A stretch of DNA of 64,000 nucleotides from contig PWMW01000264.1 in the NCBI GenBank assembly GCA_003559095.1, forward strand, positions 1-64,000. The letters are read 5' to 3'. The notes beneath the pieces were generated by a model. That model did not search any database and was not told where the DNA came from. It saw only the letters and a program-made list of their open reading frames with translations. Both the position numbers and the translations under genes were made by a program. Within the stretch, counting starts at the first letter, position 1; every line of letters starts with the position of its first letter. Shown in pieces: positions 45,269 to 53,739 of this stretch. This stretch comes from Clostridiales bacterium. GTDB taxonomy: Bacteria; Bacillota; Limnochordia; Darwinibacteriales; B1SED10-159.

Positions 45269-45566
45269 CCTGTATCAGCTCCTCTTCAAAGGGCACTTGC
45301 CGCATGGCGACCCCATCCAACCGTGGTCCGATAGCCCAGGGTACCGAAACCATGGTCGTGTATTTGCTTCGCCTGGCTAACTATTTGGGCAAAAGGAAAG
45401 CCCCCTGCGGAGCTTTCCCAGCAGCACCGGGTTGAGCGGGCCACTGAACGGAATGATTGCCAGCCGCGCCAAAGCCAGTGGTACGTCTGCAGGGTACCGT
45501 CGGATCTGGAGATCCCGCGACGTGTTAGGAAGCCGTGTTGCCAGACGGCCTCCGGGAACACCGCGC
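45269..45566 (-). other. 298-base gap upstream of the ABC exporter
   Basis: Contains a terminator for the Gfo/Idh pair (45391-45418). No gene is recognised; open frames here (for example 45286-45561 minus) look like noise. Two GGTACC sequences are present but not the full motif set of the leaders at 14.8 and 55.9 kb. Confidence 0.4.
45391..45418 (-). terminator. Terminator after the Gfo/Idh/MocA pair
   Basis: Minus strand GGAAAGC TCCGCAGGGG GCTTTCC followed by TTTT. Confidence 0.7.
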
Positions 45567-46550
45567 TTACTTGGCTACGGATACAACCTTCTGCTGGCGA
45601 GCAGATTCATAGGCGGCCAAGGCAGCTCGCATGGCCTGGAGGCCATCATACCCACTGACAGACGGTGGTGCGTCGGTCTCGATGCTGTGCAGAAAATCGG
45701 CAATGAGCAGCATGTCCATGTCTTCCGCCCAGGAATGCTGGACCACTTGCCGTTCCTGGTCATCGAAGACAGTGAGGCCTTGGGCGAAGGCATCGACACG
45801 CAGGATACCTTCCGTTCCTACGATATCCAAAAGAACATCTCCCCAGGTGGGAAACGTCCGCGGCCGTGACCAGCTGGGATCTTGGGTGGCAAAGATGCCC
45901 CCTTCCAGTTCCATGGACAGCATCCCGCAATCATCAATATCCACATCATACAGCATGGTGTCTACTTCAGCATACATAGACACCACTTCTTTGCCCAGGA
46001 ACCAGCGGATCAGATCCACAACGTGAACTGTGTGGTCCATCACCGCGCCGCCGCCGGATAACTCTTGATCCACAAACCAGCCACCGGGCATCTGCCCATG
46101 GTTCGTTCCTTTGATGCAGAGAATGTCGCCAATGGCGTTGGCATCTAACAATTCCTTCGCTCGCTGCATAGGAGCGGCAAACCGCACAGGGAACGCTATC
46201 TGCAGTTTGACACCGGCTTGATCGCAGGCAGCAATCATCCGCAGCGCGTCTTCTTCATTGGTGGCGATGGGTTTTTCACAGAGAACATGGCAGCCAGCCG
46301 CGGCCGACGCCAGTGTGTACTCCATGTGCAGACTGTTCTCGCTGCAGATGATGACAGCATCTGCCTTGGACAACAACCCCTGCAGATCCCCGAAGTACTG
46401 GGAGCCGAACTGCTCAGCAGCCTTCTGGCCCCGCTCGGGATCGGGATCAAACACACCGGCAATACGCGCCCGTTCGTCCATGGTCAGCAATGCCCGAGCA
46501 TAGCTGTAGGCATGCATATGAGCCATACTGATTAAACCGATTCGGATCAT
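45567..46550 (-). CDS. Gfo/Idh/MocA family oxidoreductase
   Basis: A 327-residue NAD(P)-dependent dehydrogenase of unknown substrate. The family lysine is present in CEKPIATN near residue 92, and the C-terminal domain has GGGAVMDHTVHVVDLIRW. The nucleotide loop near the start is non-classical (GLISMAHMHAYSYA), as in several subgroups of the family. ATG 46550 has GGGGAGG upstream and overlaps the end of the next Gfo gene by four bases, so the two proteins are made together. Confidence 0.88.
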   Translation of the reverse strand: MIRIGLISMAHMHAYSYARALLTMDERARIAGVFDPDPERGQKAAEQFGSQYFGDLQGLLSKADAVIICSENSLHMEYTLASAAAGCHVLCEKPIATNEEDALRMIAACDQAGVKLQIAFPVRFAAPMQRAKELLDANAIGDILCIKGTNHGQMPGGWFVDQELSGGGAVMDHTVHVVDLIRWFLGKEVVSMYAEVDTMLYDVDIDDCGMLSMELEGGIFATQDPSWSRPRTFPTWGDVLLDIVGTEGILRVDAFAQGLTVFDDQERQVVQHSWAEDMDMLLIADFLHSIETDAPPSVSGYDGLQAMRAALAAYESARQQKVVSVAK

Positions 46551-47518
46551 GCCTGCACCTCCCCTTGAACCAACACCATTTCGCTTGACGTTACAGATTG
46601 CAGCGCGGCATCCACTGCGGCCATCAGCGCTATCTCGCTGTGCTCGTCCCAGCAGTTGTCTAAGGCGTTCAGGCACTGCAGCACAGCCTCCAAGTGTCTG
46701 ATGTAGGCATTCTTCATGAGCAGCCAGGAGTCGGGGCCGGCCAACGATTTGTCCAAAGCTCGACCATCCAGTGCTAAGCCCTGGGAAGCACGGCTGTCAT
46801 GGACGATCATTCCGCTGCGGCAGCTGATCTCCAAGGCCCAACGGGGTTCTTGAACATGACTAGACCATCCTGCTTCCAGATGAACGATAACGCCATTGGC
46901 CATGCGCATGGTCAGCAGTGCATGTTCGCCAGCCTCATGACGACGACCTTGCGTAGACCTAGCCATAACCCGCTGCACCGGTCCGAAGCACCACACAAGG
47001 AAGTCCATGTCTTTGATCATCTCTCCCCGGATAATGCTGCGGTCTCCGCTGAGTTCGTCGGGAATGGGAAGCACTCGTTCGGTTCGCACCACAGCCGGTG
47101 TTCCGAGACTGCCACCATCCAGCCGTTCTTTGGCTGCTGCGTACTCCGGACCGAAGCGATTGACCCGAGCCGGCAGCAGTCGTACATTATGTTCTGCGGC
47201 CATGGCCAGCAGTTGCTGGGCAGCGGAGGCCGATGGGGCCAACGGCACTTCACAGACAACATGAACGCCATGGGTTAGCGCTTCGGCGGCCAGGACCATC
47301 TGGGAGGCCGGATCCGCTGCAATATGCACCATATCCAAAGCACATTCGGCCAACATATCCCCTAGGGATGCTGCCGGCTGACAGTTAAGTTCCTCACACA
47401 TCCAAGCGGCCGGCTGATTCTGCCAATCAGCCGCAGCGGTGACCGTAACGCCCAAGGCTTTGTAGGCCTCCACATGAGGTTGAAGCAGGGCTTTGGACCC
47501 AACAAGACCGATCTTCAT
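46547..47518 (-). CDS. Gfo/Idh/MocA family protein with altered EKP motif
   Basis: A 323-residue protein with the same fold as its operon partner. The motif that is normally EKP reads CEVPLAPS, so the lysine thought to act in hydride transfer is replaced by valine. The rest of the fold looks intact (GLVGSKALLQPHVEAY; MIKDMDFLVWCFG). It may be a non-catalytic or altered partner of the downstream enzyme. Start ATG 47518 follows CAGGTGA. Confidence 0.8.
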   Translation of the reverse strand: MKIGLVGSKALLQPHVEAYKALGVTVTAAADWQNQPAAWMCEELNCQPAASLGDMLAECALDMVHIAADPASQMVLAAEALTHGVHVVCEVPLAPSASAAQQLLAMAAEHNVRLLPARVNRFGPEYAAAKERLDGGSLGTPAVVRTERVLPIPDELSGDRSIIRGEMIKDMDFLVWCFGPVQRVMARSTQGRRHEAGEHALLTMRMANGVIVHLEAGWSSHVQEPRWALEISCRSGMIVHDSRASQGLALDGRALDKSLAGPDSWLLMKNAYIRHLEAVLQCLNALDNCWDEHSEIALMAAVDAALQSVTSSEMVLVQGEVQA

Positions 47519-47658
47519 GGTTAACTTCACCTGCTTTGTTTGGGAATTTTAGTTTTCTGTCAACATAGACAATGGGACAACAAACCATATCCGTTATGGA
47601 TATTCGAGACCCAGGCCATATTCCCTGCAACTACCGACACACCCTAACCGAATGTATC

Positions 47659-48384
47659 TCAGGCAACCAAGAGATATACCCAGATCCCAGCAGCAGCAGC
47701 AGCCAGGAACGGGCCAAAGGGTATGGGTGTTTTGCGGCCCTGTTTGGTCTTGACCAAGTATGCGATGCCAATGATGCTGCCGAACAGTGATGCTCCGAAC
47801 AAGGTATATAAAACGGCCAACGGACCCAAAAAGCCTCCGATCATGCCCATCATCTTGACATCGCCCATACCCATCCCACCGCGACTGACCACATGGATTA
47901 AGAGCATCACACCTAAGCCTAGCAGAAGGCCTAATGCCGAATCTCGCAGGGGAATGGTCCAGCCCAAGGCAGCGAAGAACAGAGCTGCTCCCATGCCTGG
48001 GACCACGTATACGTTGGGGATCCGTTTTGTATAGAGATCGGTGACAAAGCACAGCAGCAACAGTGACAAAAACAAAGCGTAGGCAGCACTCTGCCATATG
48101 TTGCCACCCAACCAACACGCCGCAAAAAACAGTCCGCCTGACGCAGCTTCCACCACAGGATACTGAGGTGAGATGGCGGCTTGGCATTGGCGACAGCGGC
48201 CCTTCAGGAGCAAGTAACTGATGACTGGAACCAAGTCCCGAGCCGTCAGTACATAACCACAGTGGGGGCAGCGGGAACCGGGATGCACAATAGACTCTCC
48301 AGCGGGGATCCGGTAGATCAGAACGTTAAAAAAGCTGCCGAATACCAGGCCAAAGAGTGCCCACAATAGGCATGAAACAATCAA
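47659..48384 (-). CDS. Prepilin peptidase / N-methyltransferase (PilD/ComC type)
   Basis: Cleaves and methylates type IV prepilins. The 241 residues include about eight membrane spans. The zinc-binding CPHC and CRQC pairs (about 40-75) belong to the methylase domain. The two catalytic aspartates lie in VTDLYTKRIPN and GMGMGDVKM. No pilin or assembly genes are nearby, so its substrates are elsewhere. Start TTG 48384 follows AGGTGAGG; the open frame to 48447 has no ribosome site. Confidence 0.92.
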   Translation of the reverse strand: MIVSCLLWALFGLVFGSFFNVLIYRIPAGESIVHPGSRCPHCGYVLTARDLVPVISYLLLKGRCRQCQAAISPQYPVVEAASGGLFFAACWLGGNIWQSAAYALFLSLLLLCFVTDLYTKRIPNVYVVPGMGAALFFAALGWTIPLRDSALGLLLGLGVMLLIHVVSRGGMGMGDVKMMGMIGGFLGPLAVLYTLFGASLFGSIIGIAYLVKTKQGRKTPIPFGPFLAAAAAGIWVYLLVA

Positions 48385-48685
48385 AGTGACCTCACCTCTC
48401 TTAACGGCAATGGGTGATGCATACCCGAGAGACCACATAGCCAGCACAGGACCAAATCAGTGGACAGAGAAGCCCGGAGAATTGTCCAATCTAGAGTTGT
48501 GGCTCAATGGTGAACCGGAACAACAATGCCCGCTACCTGGGATGGGCTCTGGCCCTTGTTTCCGGCCCGCCCATCCGGTCCGTGACCTCTGCTCAATCCT
48601 TGTTTCGCTGCCCGAATCAAAGAATCCTTGCAAAAAGAAAAGGACTTCGTTTGCAGAAGGCCTTTTTCTTTCCGGTTCGTTCCAG
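48385..48685 (-). other. Leader of the prepilin peptidase gene; long hairpin
   Basis: 301 bases between scfB and the peptidase. It contains the scfB terminator (48631-48666) and a long imperfect hairpin GGATGGGC / GCCCATCC with an inner GGCC/GGCC stem (48540-48576). I do not recognise a riboswitch or a gene. Confidence 0.4.
48631..48666 (-). terminator. Terminator after scfB
   Basis: Minus strand AAAAGGCCTTC TGCAAAC GAAGTCCTTTT (one mismatch) followed by CTTTTTG. Confidence 0.75.
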
Positions 48686-50053
48686 CTACGAAAGATGCCT
48701 CGCTGCATGCAGGTAAATGCTGCACTCCAACCGCTTTTTTTCCATGGTGCACGCTGCAGAATAGGGTTCAAGTAAGGACTCATTAAAGGCCAGGTTGTTC
48801 GCATGGCAGCCGCCACTGCAGTAATATTTGGCCCAGCACCCCTGGCAGGTGGGCTTGTTCAGTACATGACTATCTTGGAAGGTATGAACGAGGTCCAGAT
48901 TGTCCACCCCACTGCTTACGTGTCCCAAGCGGTATTGCGGCTGCCCCACGAACTGGTGGCAGGGGAACAACGAACCATCAGGATCCACGGCCAGATACTC
49001 TCCGCCCGCTCCACAGCCAGAGATACGTTTGTAGAGGCAGGGCCCCTTTTTCAACTCCATTTGGAAATGGAAGAAGTTGAACTCCGAATCTGTTCCCTGG
49101 CGGGCCAGCATGGCAGCGGCCAAACGATCATACTCCTGTAAAATGTGAGGCAGCTGCTTTGTGGTTAAGGCCCACTCTGCAGACTCTGGGCCCACCACGG
49201 GTTCCATGGACACTTGGTCAAACCCCAAATCGGCCATGTGCAGGATATCATCTACGAAGTCCACGTTCCAACCCGTGAATGTACCGCGCACGTAATAGCT
49301 CTTGCCTGCCCGCTCTTGGACGAAACGCTGGTAGTTCGGGACAATGGTATCATAGACAGAACCGCGCCCGTTCAGTGTGGACCGGGCAAAGTCGTTGACG
49401 GTGCGCCGTCCATCGAGACTCAAGACAACATTGTACATGTGCTCATTAAGGAACGCGCCTACTTCTGGGGTCAGTAGAACACCGTTGGTGGTGAGAGTGA
49501 AGCGTAGGTCTTTGCCCATTTGGGCGGCCCGTCTTTGGCCATACTTAACAGTTTCTTGGACCACATGCCAGTTCAATAGCGGCTCACCGCCGAAAAAGTC
49601 TACTTCACACTGCCGCCGCGATCCAGAGGCGGCCAGGAGAAAGTCAATGGCTTGACGGGCTACCTCCAGCGACATCAATTGGCGTTCACCGCCAAAATCG
49701 CCAGTCTCAGCAAAGCAGTATTTGCAGCGGAGATTGCAGTCGTGGGCCACATTGAGACAGAGAGCCTTAACCACATGGGGCGGACGGTCAGGAACGGCGG
49801 TCAGGTCCGGGGAAAACAGCAGGCCTTCCTGGATCAACTGCTGAATATCCTGCCCAGCGCTGAGCAGGTCACGTTCGTCGTACGGCAAATCCAGAGAACG
49901 GATGTCGTCGTCGTGAAACATTTCTCCACGATCTTTCAGGGCATCTATGAGAGCGGCCGCGGGGGCATCCACCACGTGAATTGCTCCCGAATTACCGTCC
50001 ACAACAAAATGGTGGTTGTCTTTAGCGAAACTATGGACACAGCGGACATTCAT
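48686..50053 (-). CDS. scfB: Thioether cross-link-forming SCIFF peptide maturase
   Basis: Radical SAM/SPASM enzyme that forms thioether links in the SCIFF peptide. The 455 residues have a RiPP-recognition region in the first 90 residues and the radical SAM motif CNLRCKYC (Cys106, 110, 113). The C-terminal SPASM cysteines include GPCLYKRISGCGAGG, FPCHQF, CQGCWAKYYCSGGC. Start ATG 50053 has GGAGG ten bases upstream. It directly follows scfA, separated by a terminator. Confidence 0.96.
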   Translation of the reverse strand: MNVRCVHSFAKDNHHFVVDGNSGAIHVVDAPAAALIDALKDRGEMFHDDDIRSLDLPYDERDLLSAGQDIQQLIQEGLLFSPDLTAVPDRPPHVVKALCLNVAHDCNLRCKYCFAETGDFGGERQLMSLEVARQAIDFLLAASGSRRQCEVDFFGGEPLLNWHVVQETVKYGQRRAAQMGKDLRFTLTTNGVLLTPEVGAFLNEHMYNVVLSLDGRRTVNDFARSTLNGRGSVYDTIVPNYQRFVQERAGKSYYVRGTFTGWNVDFVDDILHMADLGFDQVSMEPVVGPESAEWALTTKQLPHILQEYDRLAAAMLARQGTDSEFNFFHFQMELKKGPCLYKRISGCGAGGEYLAVDPDGSLFPCHQFVGQPQYRLGHVSSGVDNLDLVHTFQDSHVLNKPTCQGCWAKYYCSGGCHANNLAFNESLLEPYSAACTMEKKRLECSIYLHAARHLS

Positions 50054-50088
50054 GGATTCTTGGCCTCCAGATCACCTTCGATTTGGTC

Positions 50089-50115
50089 AAAAAAAGCAAC
50101 CTCAGACGAGGTTGC
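50089..50115 (-). terminator. Terminator between scfA and scfB
   Basis: Minus strand GCAACCTC GTCT GAGGTTGC followed by seven T, nine bases after the scfA stop. Partial read-through would give more peptide than enzyme. Confidence 0.92.
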
Positions 50116-50123
50116 GGCCACAG

Positions 50124-50264
50124 TTACTGCTGCTCGCATGCTTGATTCCCGACAGTACAAGAAGTCTTACATGCTGATTGGCAGGATGTTTGGCATTCTC
50201 CACAGCCGCCGCTTTGTACGGTGTCTGCCAGGGAAAAGCCGGTCAATGTTTGGATATGTTTCAA
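50124..50264 (-). CDS. scfA: SCIFF (six cysteines in forty-five residues) ranthipeptide precursor
   Basis: A 46-residue precursor. The core CGECQTSCQSACKTSCTVGN carries the regularly spaced cysteines, one further cysteine follows in NQACEQQ, and the leader is MKHIQTLTGFSLADTVQ. This matches the SCIFF family nearly universal in Clostridia. Start TTG 50264 lies just after GAGGTGGAG; the longer open frame upstream is not used. The mature function is debated (quorum or metabolic signalling). Confidence 0.96.
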   Translation of the reverse strand: MKHIQTLTGFSLADTVQSGGCGECQTSCQSACKTSCTVGNQACEQQ

Positions 50265-50309
50265 CGTCTCCACCTCGCTTATTGAAGCATTGAACTGTTG
50301 GCTTTTTTG

Positions 50310-50339
50310 ATTATACCATATGTTGACTGCTGCGGTAAA
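50310..50339 (-). promoter_or_regulatory. Promoter of scfA, extended -10
   Basis: TTTACC (50339-50334), 18-base spacer, TATAAT (50315-50310) preceded by TGG. Confidence 0.75.
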
Positions 50340-50409
50340 GTAGCTGGACCAGCCCTCTCCCCTGGCCCGTCGCCACTGACCAGTCCCCATCATGACCACA
50401 GGGCCGGAA

Positions 50410-50439
50410 CAGGCCGAATCCTGCGTGGGATCCGGCCTG
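50410..50439 (-). terminator. Hairpin after the glp operon
   Basis: CAGGCCG / CGGCCTG with an inner ATCC/GGAT stem; weak TTCC tail. It separates the DUF1667 gene from the scfA promoter. Confidence 0.45.
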
Positions 50440-50449
50440 CTTGTTGGTT

Positions 50450-50812
50450 TTACATGTTGCGGGTCGTGACAAGATTAGCGCCCGTATCGAGAATGTTCTC
50501 GATGACGACGTCACCCATTTTCACCGGTGCTGTTAAGCGAACTTGGGCCGTCAGCTTCATGGCATCATGCAGCAGAGGTTTGGGAATTGGCCGATCTGTA
50601 CGTACAGGGACCAGCGGATGAATTCCTCCGGTGATGGGCACGGTCGTGGTCAGGGTTCGTTCGGGGGCGATGAACTCCTTAATGGCATAGTCTTTACCCT
50701 TGGGGCAGCGGTTGTAGCTGACCTTCTTCACATCCTGCGTGTTGGGATCAATGTCCAACTGAACTTCGCAGCTCAATGGACATACGGTACAAATCACGTG
50801 AAATTTATCCAA
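50450..50812 (-). CDS. DUF1667 cysteine-rich protein of the glycerol-3-phosphate operon
   Basis: A 120-residue DUF1667 protein. An N-terminal CTVCPLSC and a later NRCPKG give four cysteines suited to an iron-sulfur or zinc site; LVPVRTDRPIPK follows. In Clostridia this family is regularly the third gene after a GlpA-type dehydrogenase and an FAD oxidoreductase, as here. It may pass electrons within the complex, which is inference. It overlaps the preceding gene by eight bases. Confidence 0.88.
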   Translation of the reverse strand: MDKFHVICTVCPLSCEVQLDIDPNTQDVKKVSYNRCPKGKDYAIKEFIAPERTLTTTVPITGGIHPLVPVRTDRPIPKPLLHDAMKLTAQVRLTAPVKMGDVVIENILDTGANLVTTRNM

Positions 50813-52064
50813 CTGCCTTCACCTCCTGCTGAATGGAGATCGTCAGCGTGTTGCCGTCAAGTTTATCCATGATCTTTTTCGACAGTTTCACCTGGATCAT
50901 TTCGCTGGGCCTGACACTGCGCTGTTTTAGCTGGAAGAGCCCACCCACATCCAAAACGACATTATCCTGCGGCTGCCGCACCCGGAGGAATAGACGGGCA
51001 TCGCCCTGCCGATCCACTTTATGCGGGACAACGTAACGCACACCCTCACCGGCCTTGACGGTAACGTCGGCTTGGCGAGATGCCGAGCGGCTTAGGAGCC
51101 ACTGGGCGGCGGCTCGTCCTGCCAACTCTGCCTCTTGGGACACATAATCTACCACGTCATGCACGTGCAGCACATTGCCGCAGGCGAAGACGCCTTCGAT
51201 GTTTGTCATCAGCCGATGGTCCACCTTTGGGCCGCTGGTCACCGGGTCCATGATCACACCAGCCTGCAGCGACAGTTCGTTCTCAGGGATCAAGCCCACT
51301 GATAAAAGCAGGGTATCGCAGGATAGATACTGTTCGGTGCCGGCGATGGGCGTCCAGGAATCATCCACTTGAGCAATGGTTACGCCTTCCAGGCGATCGC
51401 GACCATGGATGTTCACCACAGTAGAACTCAGATGCAGCGGAATGTTGAAGTCATGCAGGCACTGCACCACATTGCGTGTTAGACCAGCGGCGTACGGCAT
51501 GATCTCCACAACGGCGTTCACTTTGGCGCCTTCGAGGGTAAAACGGCGGGCCATGATGAGGCCGATATCGCCAGAACCAAGGATGACCACTTCTTTGCCC
51601 GGAACGTATCCGTCAATATTGACGAAGCGCTGTGCTGCTCCTGCCGTCAAAACGCCAGCAGGTCGCTGGCCGGGTATCCGCAGGGCTCCCCGGGTGCGTT
51701 CTCGGCAGCCCATACCTAGAATCACAGCACCGGCTTGAATCCGCATCATCCCCTCTTGGGAGTTCATTGCATACACAATGCGTTCTTGGGTTATTTCCAG
51801 AACCATGGTCTCCAATTGAACGTCAATATCTGCAGCTTCTACCTCGTCGATGAAGCGCTGAGCATACTCCGGACCCGTCAGTTCTTCACGATATCGATGC
51901 AGGCCGAAGCCGTGGTGAATGCACTGCTGCAAAATACCGCCTAACTCCACGTTGCGTTCCAGGATTATGACAGACTCCACACCGGCTTCCTTGGCAGCTA
52001 GGGCCGCTGCCAACCCAGCAGGGCCGCCGCCGATGACAACAACATCTGCACTGATGGTTTTCAT
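50805..52064 (-). CDS. FAD/NAD(P)-dependent oxidoreductase of the glp operon
   Basis: A 419-residue pyridine-nucleotide disulfide reductase-like flavoprotein. FAD motif VVIGGGPAGLAAALAA is at residues 9-24, and the NAD motif VVILGSGDIGLIMA is in the middle. TNIEGVFACGNVLH closes the FAD site. The redox-active disulfide CxxxxC is absent near the FAD motif, so electrons probably pass to or from the neighbouring GlpA-like protein. ATG 52064 overlaps the stop of glpA by four bases. Confidence 0.88.
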   Translation of the reverse strand: MKTISADVVVIGGGPAGLAAALAAKEAGVESVIILERNVELGGILQQCIHHGFGLHRYREELTGPEYAQRFIDEVEAADIDVQLETMVLEITQERIVYAMNSQEGMMRIQAGAVILGMGCRERTRGALRIPGQRPAGVLTAGAAQRFVNIDGYVPGKEVVILGSGDIGLIMARRFTLEGAKVNAVVEIMPYAAGLTRNVVQCLHDFNIPLHLSSTVVNIHGRDRLEGVTIAQVDDSWTPIAGTEQYLSCDTLLLSVGLIPENELSLQAGVIMDPVTSGPKVDHRLMTNIEGVFACGNVLHVHDVVDYVSQEAELAGRAAAQWLLSRSASRQADVTVKAGEGVRYVVPHKVDRQGDARLFLRVRQPQDNVVLDVGGLFQLKQRSVRPSEMIQVKLSKKIMDKLDGNTLTISIQQEVKAVG

Positions 52065-53527
52065 TGCACAACCTCCTCGAGCAAGTAATCTTTGGCCTTT
52101 GCCTTGATTTGGTACGTCTTGCCGCCTCGTTTGGTAACAGATTGCACGGGAATGTCGAGCTCCCGGGCGAGAATTTGAATTACCAAGGGCATGCAGAATC
52201 CTCCCTGGCATCGTCCTGCCCCAGCTCGTACCCGGAACTTGATTCCGTCTAGTGTTCGCGCACCTCGGTGGATGGCGTCGACGATTTCGGCCTCGGTTAC
52301 CGTTTCACAGCGGCAGATGATCCGCCCGAAGCGGGGATCCTTTGCCACCAGTTCCGCTTGTTCTTCTCGGGAAAGCATGTGGAATCGTACTAAGGGTTTT
52401 CGTTTGGACTGGAAGCTTTCTTTGGGTGCCAGTTCCAAACCTGCTTCTTCCAGAAGCTTAACTGCATCTAGGGCAATGGCCGGCGCCGCGGTAAGACCCG
52501 GGCTTTCCATGCCGGCCACGTGAACCAGCTTGTTGTTCACCGGTGACGGTTCCAAAATGAAGTCGCCGCGATCCGACGCGGCCCGCACTCCAGCGAAGGG
52601 TGCTATGACTTTGGAAGGGTCAATGCCGTCTACAAGGGATTTCACCCCGCTGAAAATACGCTGGAAGCCATCCATGGTGGTGGCCAGATCATCCCGCTCT
52701 TCAATATTATCGCCCGTAGGGCCGATCATAAGATTGCCGTCCACCGTCGGGATGACTAGGATACCCTTCGTCAGTTTGTTCGGTACGGGAAAAATTGTCC
52801 GGGAAACCACGGAGCCAGCGGTCTTGTCCATCAGGTATTCTTCGCCTTTGCGGGGAGCAATGACAAAGGATGTGTCGTCCACCATTTGGGCGATCTTGTC
52901 AGCGAACAATCCGGCAGCATTCACAACATAGTGGGCTTGAACCGTTCCGCTGGTAGTGCTAATTTGGAACTTGGAGCCGTCCCAATGGATGTCCTGAACA
53001 GCGGCTTCCGTCAGCAACTGGGCGCCGTTATCCAGTGCGTTTTCCATTAACGCGGCTGCCAATTCGAATGGTGCCACAACACCACCGCTGGGCGCCTCGA
53101 GGGCAGCTTTCGTGTCCGGCGACAAATTTGGTTCCAACGCGAGCGCCTCTTCGCGGCTGAGCAGTCGAACTCCGGGAACATTGTTTTCTTCACCGCGGCG
53201 CAGGTATTCTTCAAGAATCGCCACTTCCTCTTCATCGCGAGCGACCATAAAAATGCCGTTTTGCCGAAAGTTTACGTCCAGCTCAGCGCAAAGCTGCGGG
53301 TAAAGGCCGTTGCCGGCCACACAGTATTTCGCCTTTTTGCTGCCTGGTTGGTCGTGAAATCCTGCATGCACAATACCGCTGTTGGCCTTGGTCGTCCCCC
53401 AACCCACTTCCGCTTCCTTTTCAATCAAGAGCGACGAGAGCTTATAGCGGGACAACTCGCGGATCACAGCAGTCCCCATGATTCCACCGCCAATGACGGC
53501 AACATCCACTACATAGTTGTTTTCCAT
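52061..53527 (-). CDS. glpA: Glycerol-3-phosphate dehydrogenase, GlpA-like, with BFD [2Fe-2S] domain
   Basis: Oxidises glycerol 3-phosphate to dihydroxyacetone phosphate. The 488 residues start with the FAD-binding VAVIGGGIMGTAVIRELS. The DAO-type core shows TTKANSGIVHAGFH and GMESPGLTAAPA. The C-terminus has a BFD-like cysteine set, CRCETVTEAE and RCQGGFC, for a [2Fe-2S] cluster. No membrane anchor (GlpC) is present. ATG 53527 is eight bases after GGAGGG. Confidence 0.9.
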   Translation of the reverse strand: MENNYVVDVAVIGGGIMGTAVIRELSRYKLSSLLIEKEAEVGWGTTKANSGIVHAGFHDQPGSKKAKYCVAGNGLYPQLCAELDVNFRQNGIFMVARDEEEVAILEEYLRRGEENNVPGVRLLSREEALALEPNLSPDTKAALEAPSGGVVAPFELAAALMENALDNGAQLLTEAAVQDIHWDGSKFQISTTSGTVQAHYVVNAAGLFADKIAQMVDDTSFVIAPRKGEEYLMDKTAGSVVSRTIFPVPNKLTKGILVIPTVDGNLMIGPTGDNIEERDDLATTMDGFQRIFSGVKSLVDGIDPSKVIAPFAGVRAASDRGDFILEPSPVNNKLVHVAGMESPGLTAAPAIALDAVKLLEEAGLELAPKESFQSKRKPLVRFHMLSREEQAELVAKDPRFGRIICRCETVTEAEIVDAIHRGARTLDGIKFRVRAGAGRCQGGFCMPLVIQILARELDIPVQSVTKRGGKTYQIKAKAKDYLLEEVVQ

Positions 53528-53560
53528 GTTCATTCCCTCCAGTCAAAGTATCGGTGACAC

Positions 53561-53610
53561 AAAAAGAGCCCTATTCGAGGGTGTAGAAAACACACCTTCC
53601 GAATAGGACT
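53561..53610 (-). terminator. Terminator inside the glpA leader
   Basis: Minus strand AGTCCTATTCG pairs with CGAATAGGGCT (11 bp, one G-U), with an inner GGTGT/ACACC stem, then CTTTTTG. It ends 33 bases before the glpA start and can act as an attenuator or as the end of the opp operon. Confidence 0.85.
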
Positions 53611-53739
53611 CCTCTCAGGTCTCTTGCCCTTTCAGAAAATCGGTCATCAAGATGATGGATTTTGCTGCTTAAGCAGCGGATCGCTGCGAAATGATGTGTT
53701 CCACCCTGCCACTCTGGTGGACCAGGTCATGCAAAATTC
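53611..53739 (-). promoter_or_regulatory. Upstream part of the glpA leader
   Basis: 129 bases after oppF. It contains the perfect palindrome GCTGCTTAAGCAGC (53664-53677) and a repeat of GCAGCG. No -10/-35 pair is convincing. Control of the terminator by a GlpP-like antiterminator, as in Bacillus glp genes, is possible but not shown. Confidence 0.4.

Noticed and set aside
45286..45561. 91-codon minus-strand frame upstream of the ABC exporter
   Set aside because: No family resemblance, no ribosome site, and it spans the terminator at 45391-45418.
48540..48576. c-di-GMP riboswitch ahead of the prepilin peptidase
   Set aside because: There is a hairpin and a GGTAGCGGG-like stretch, but the other GEMM blocks are not found.
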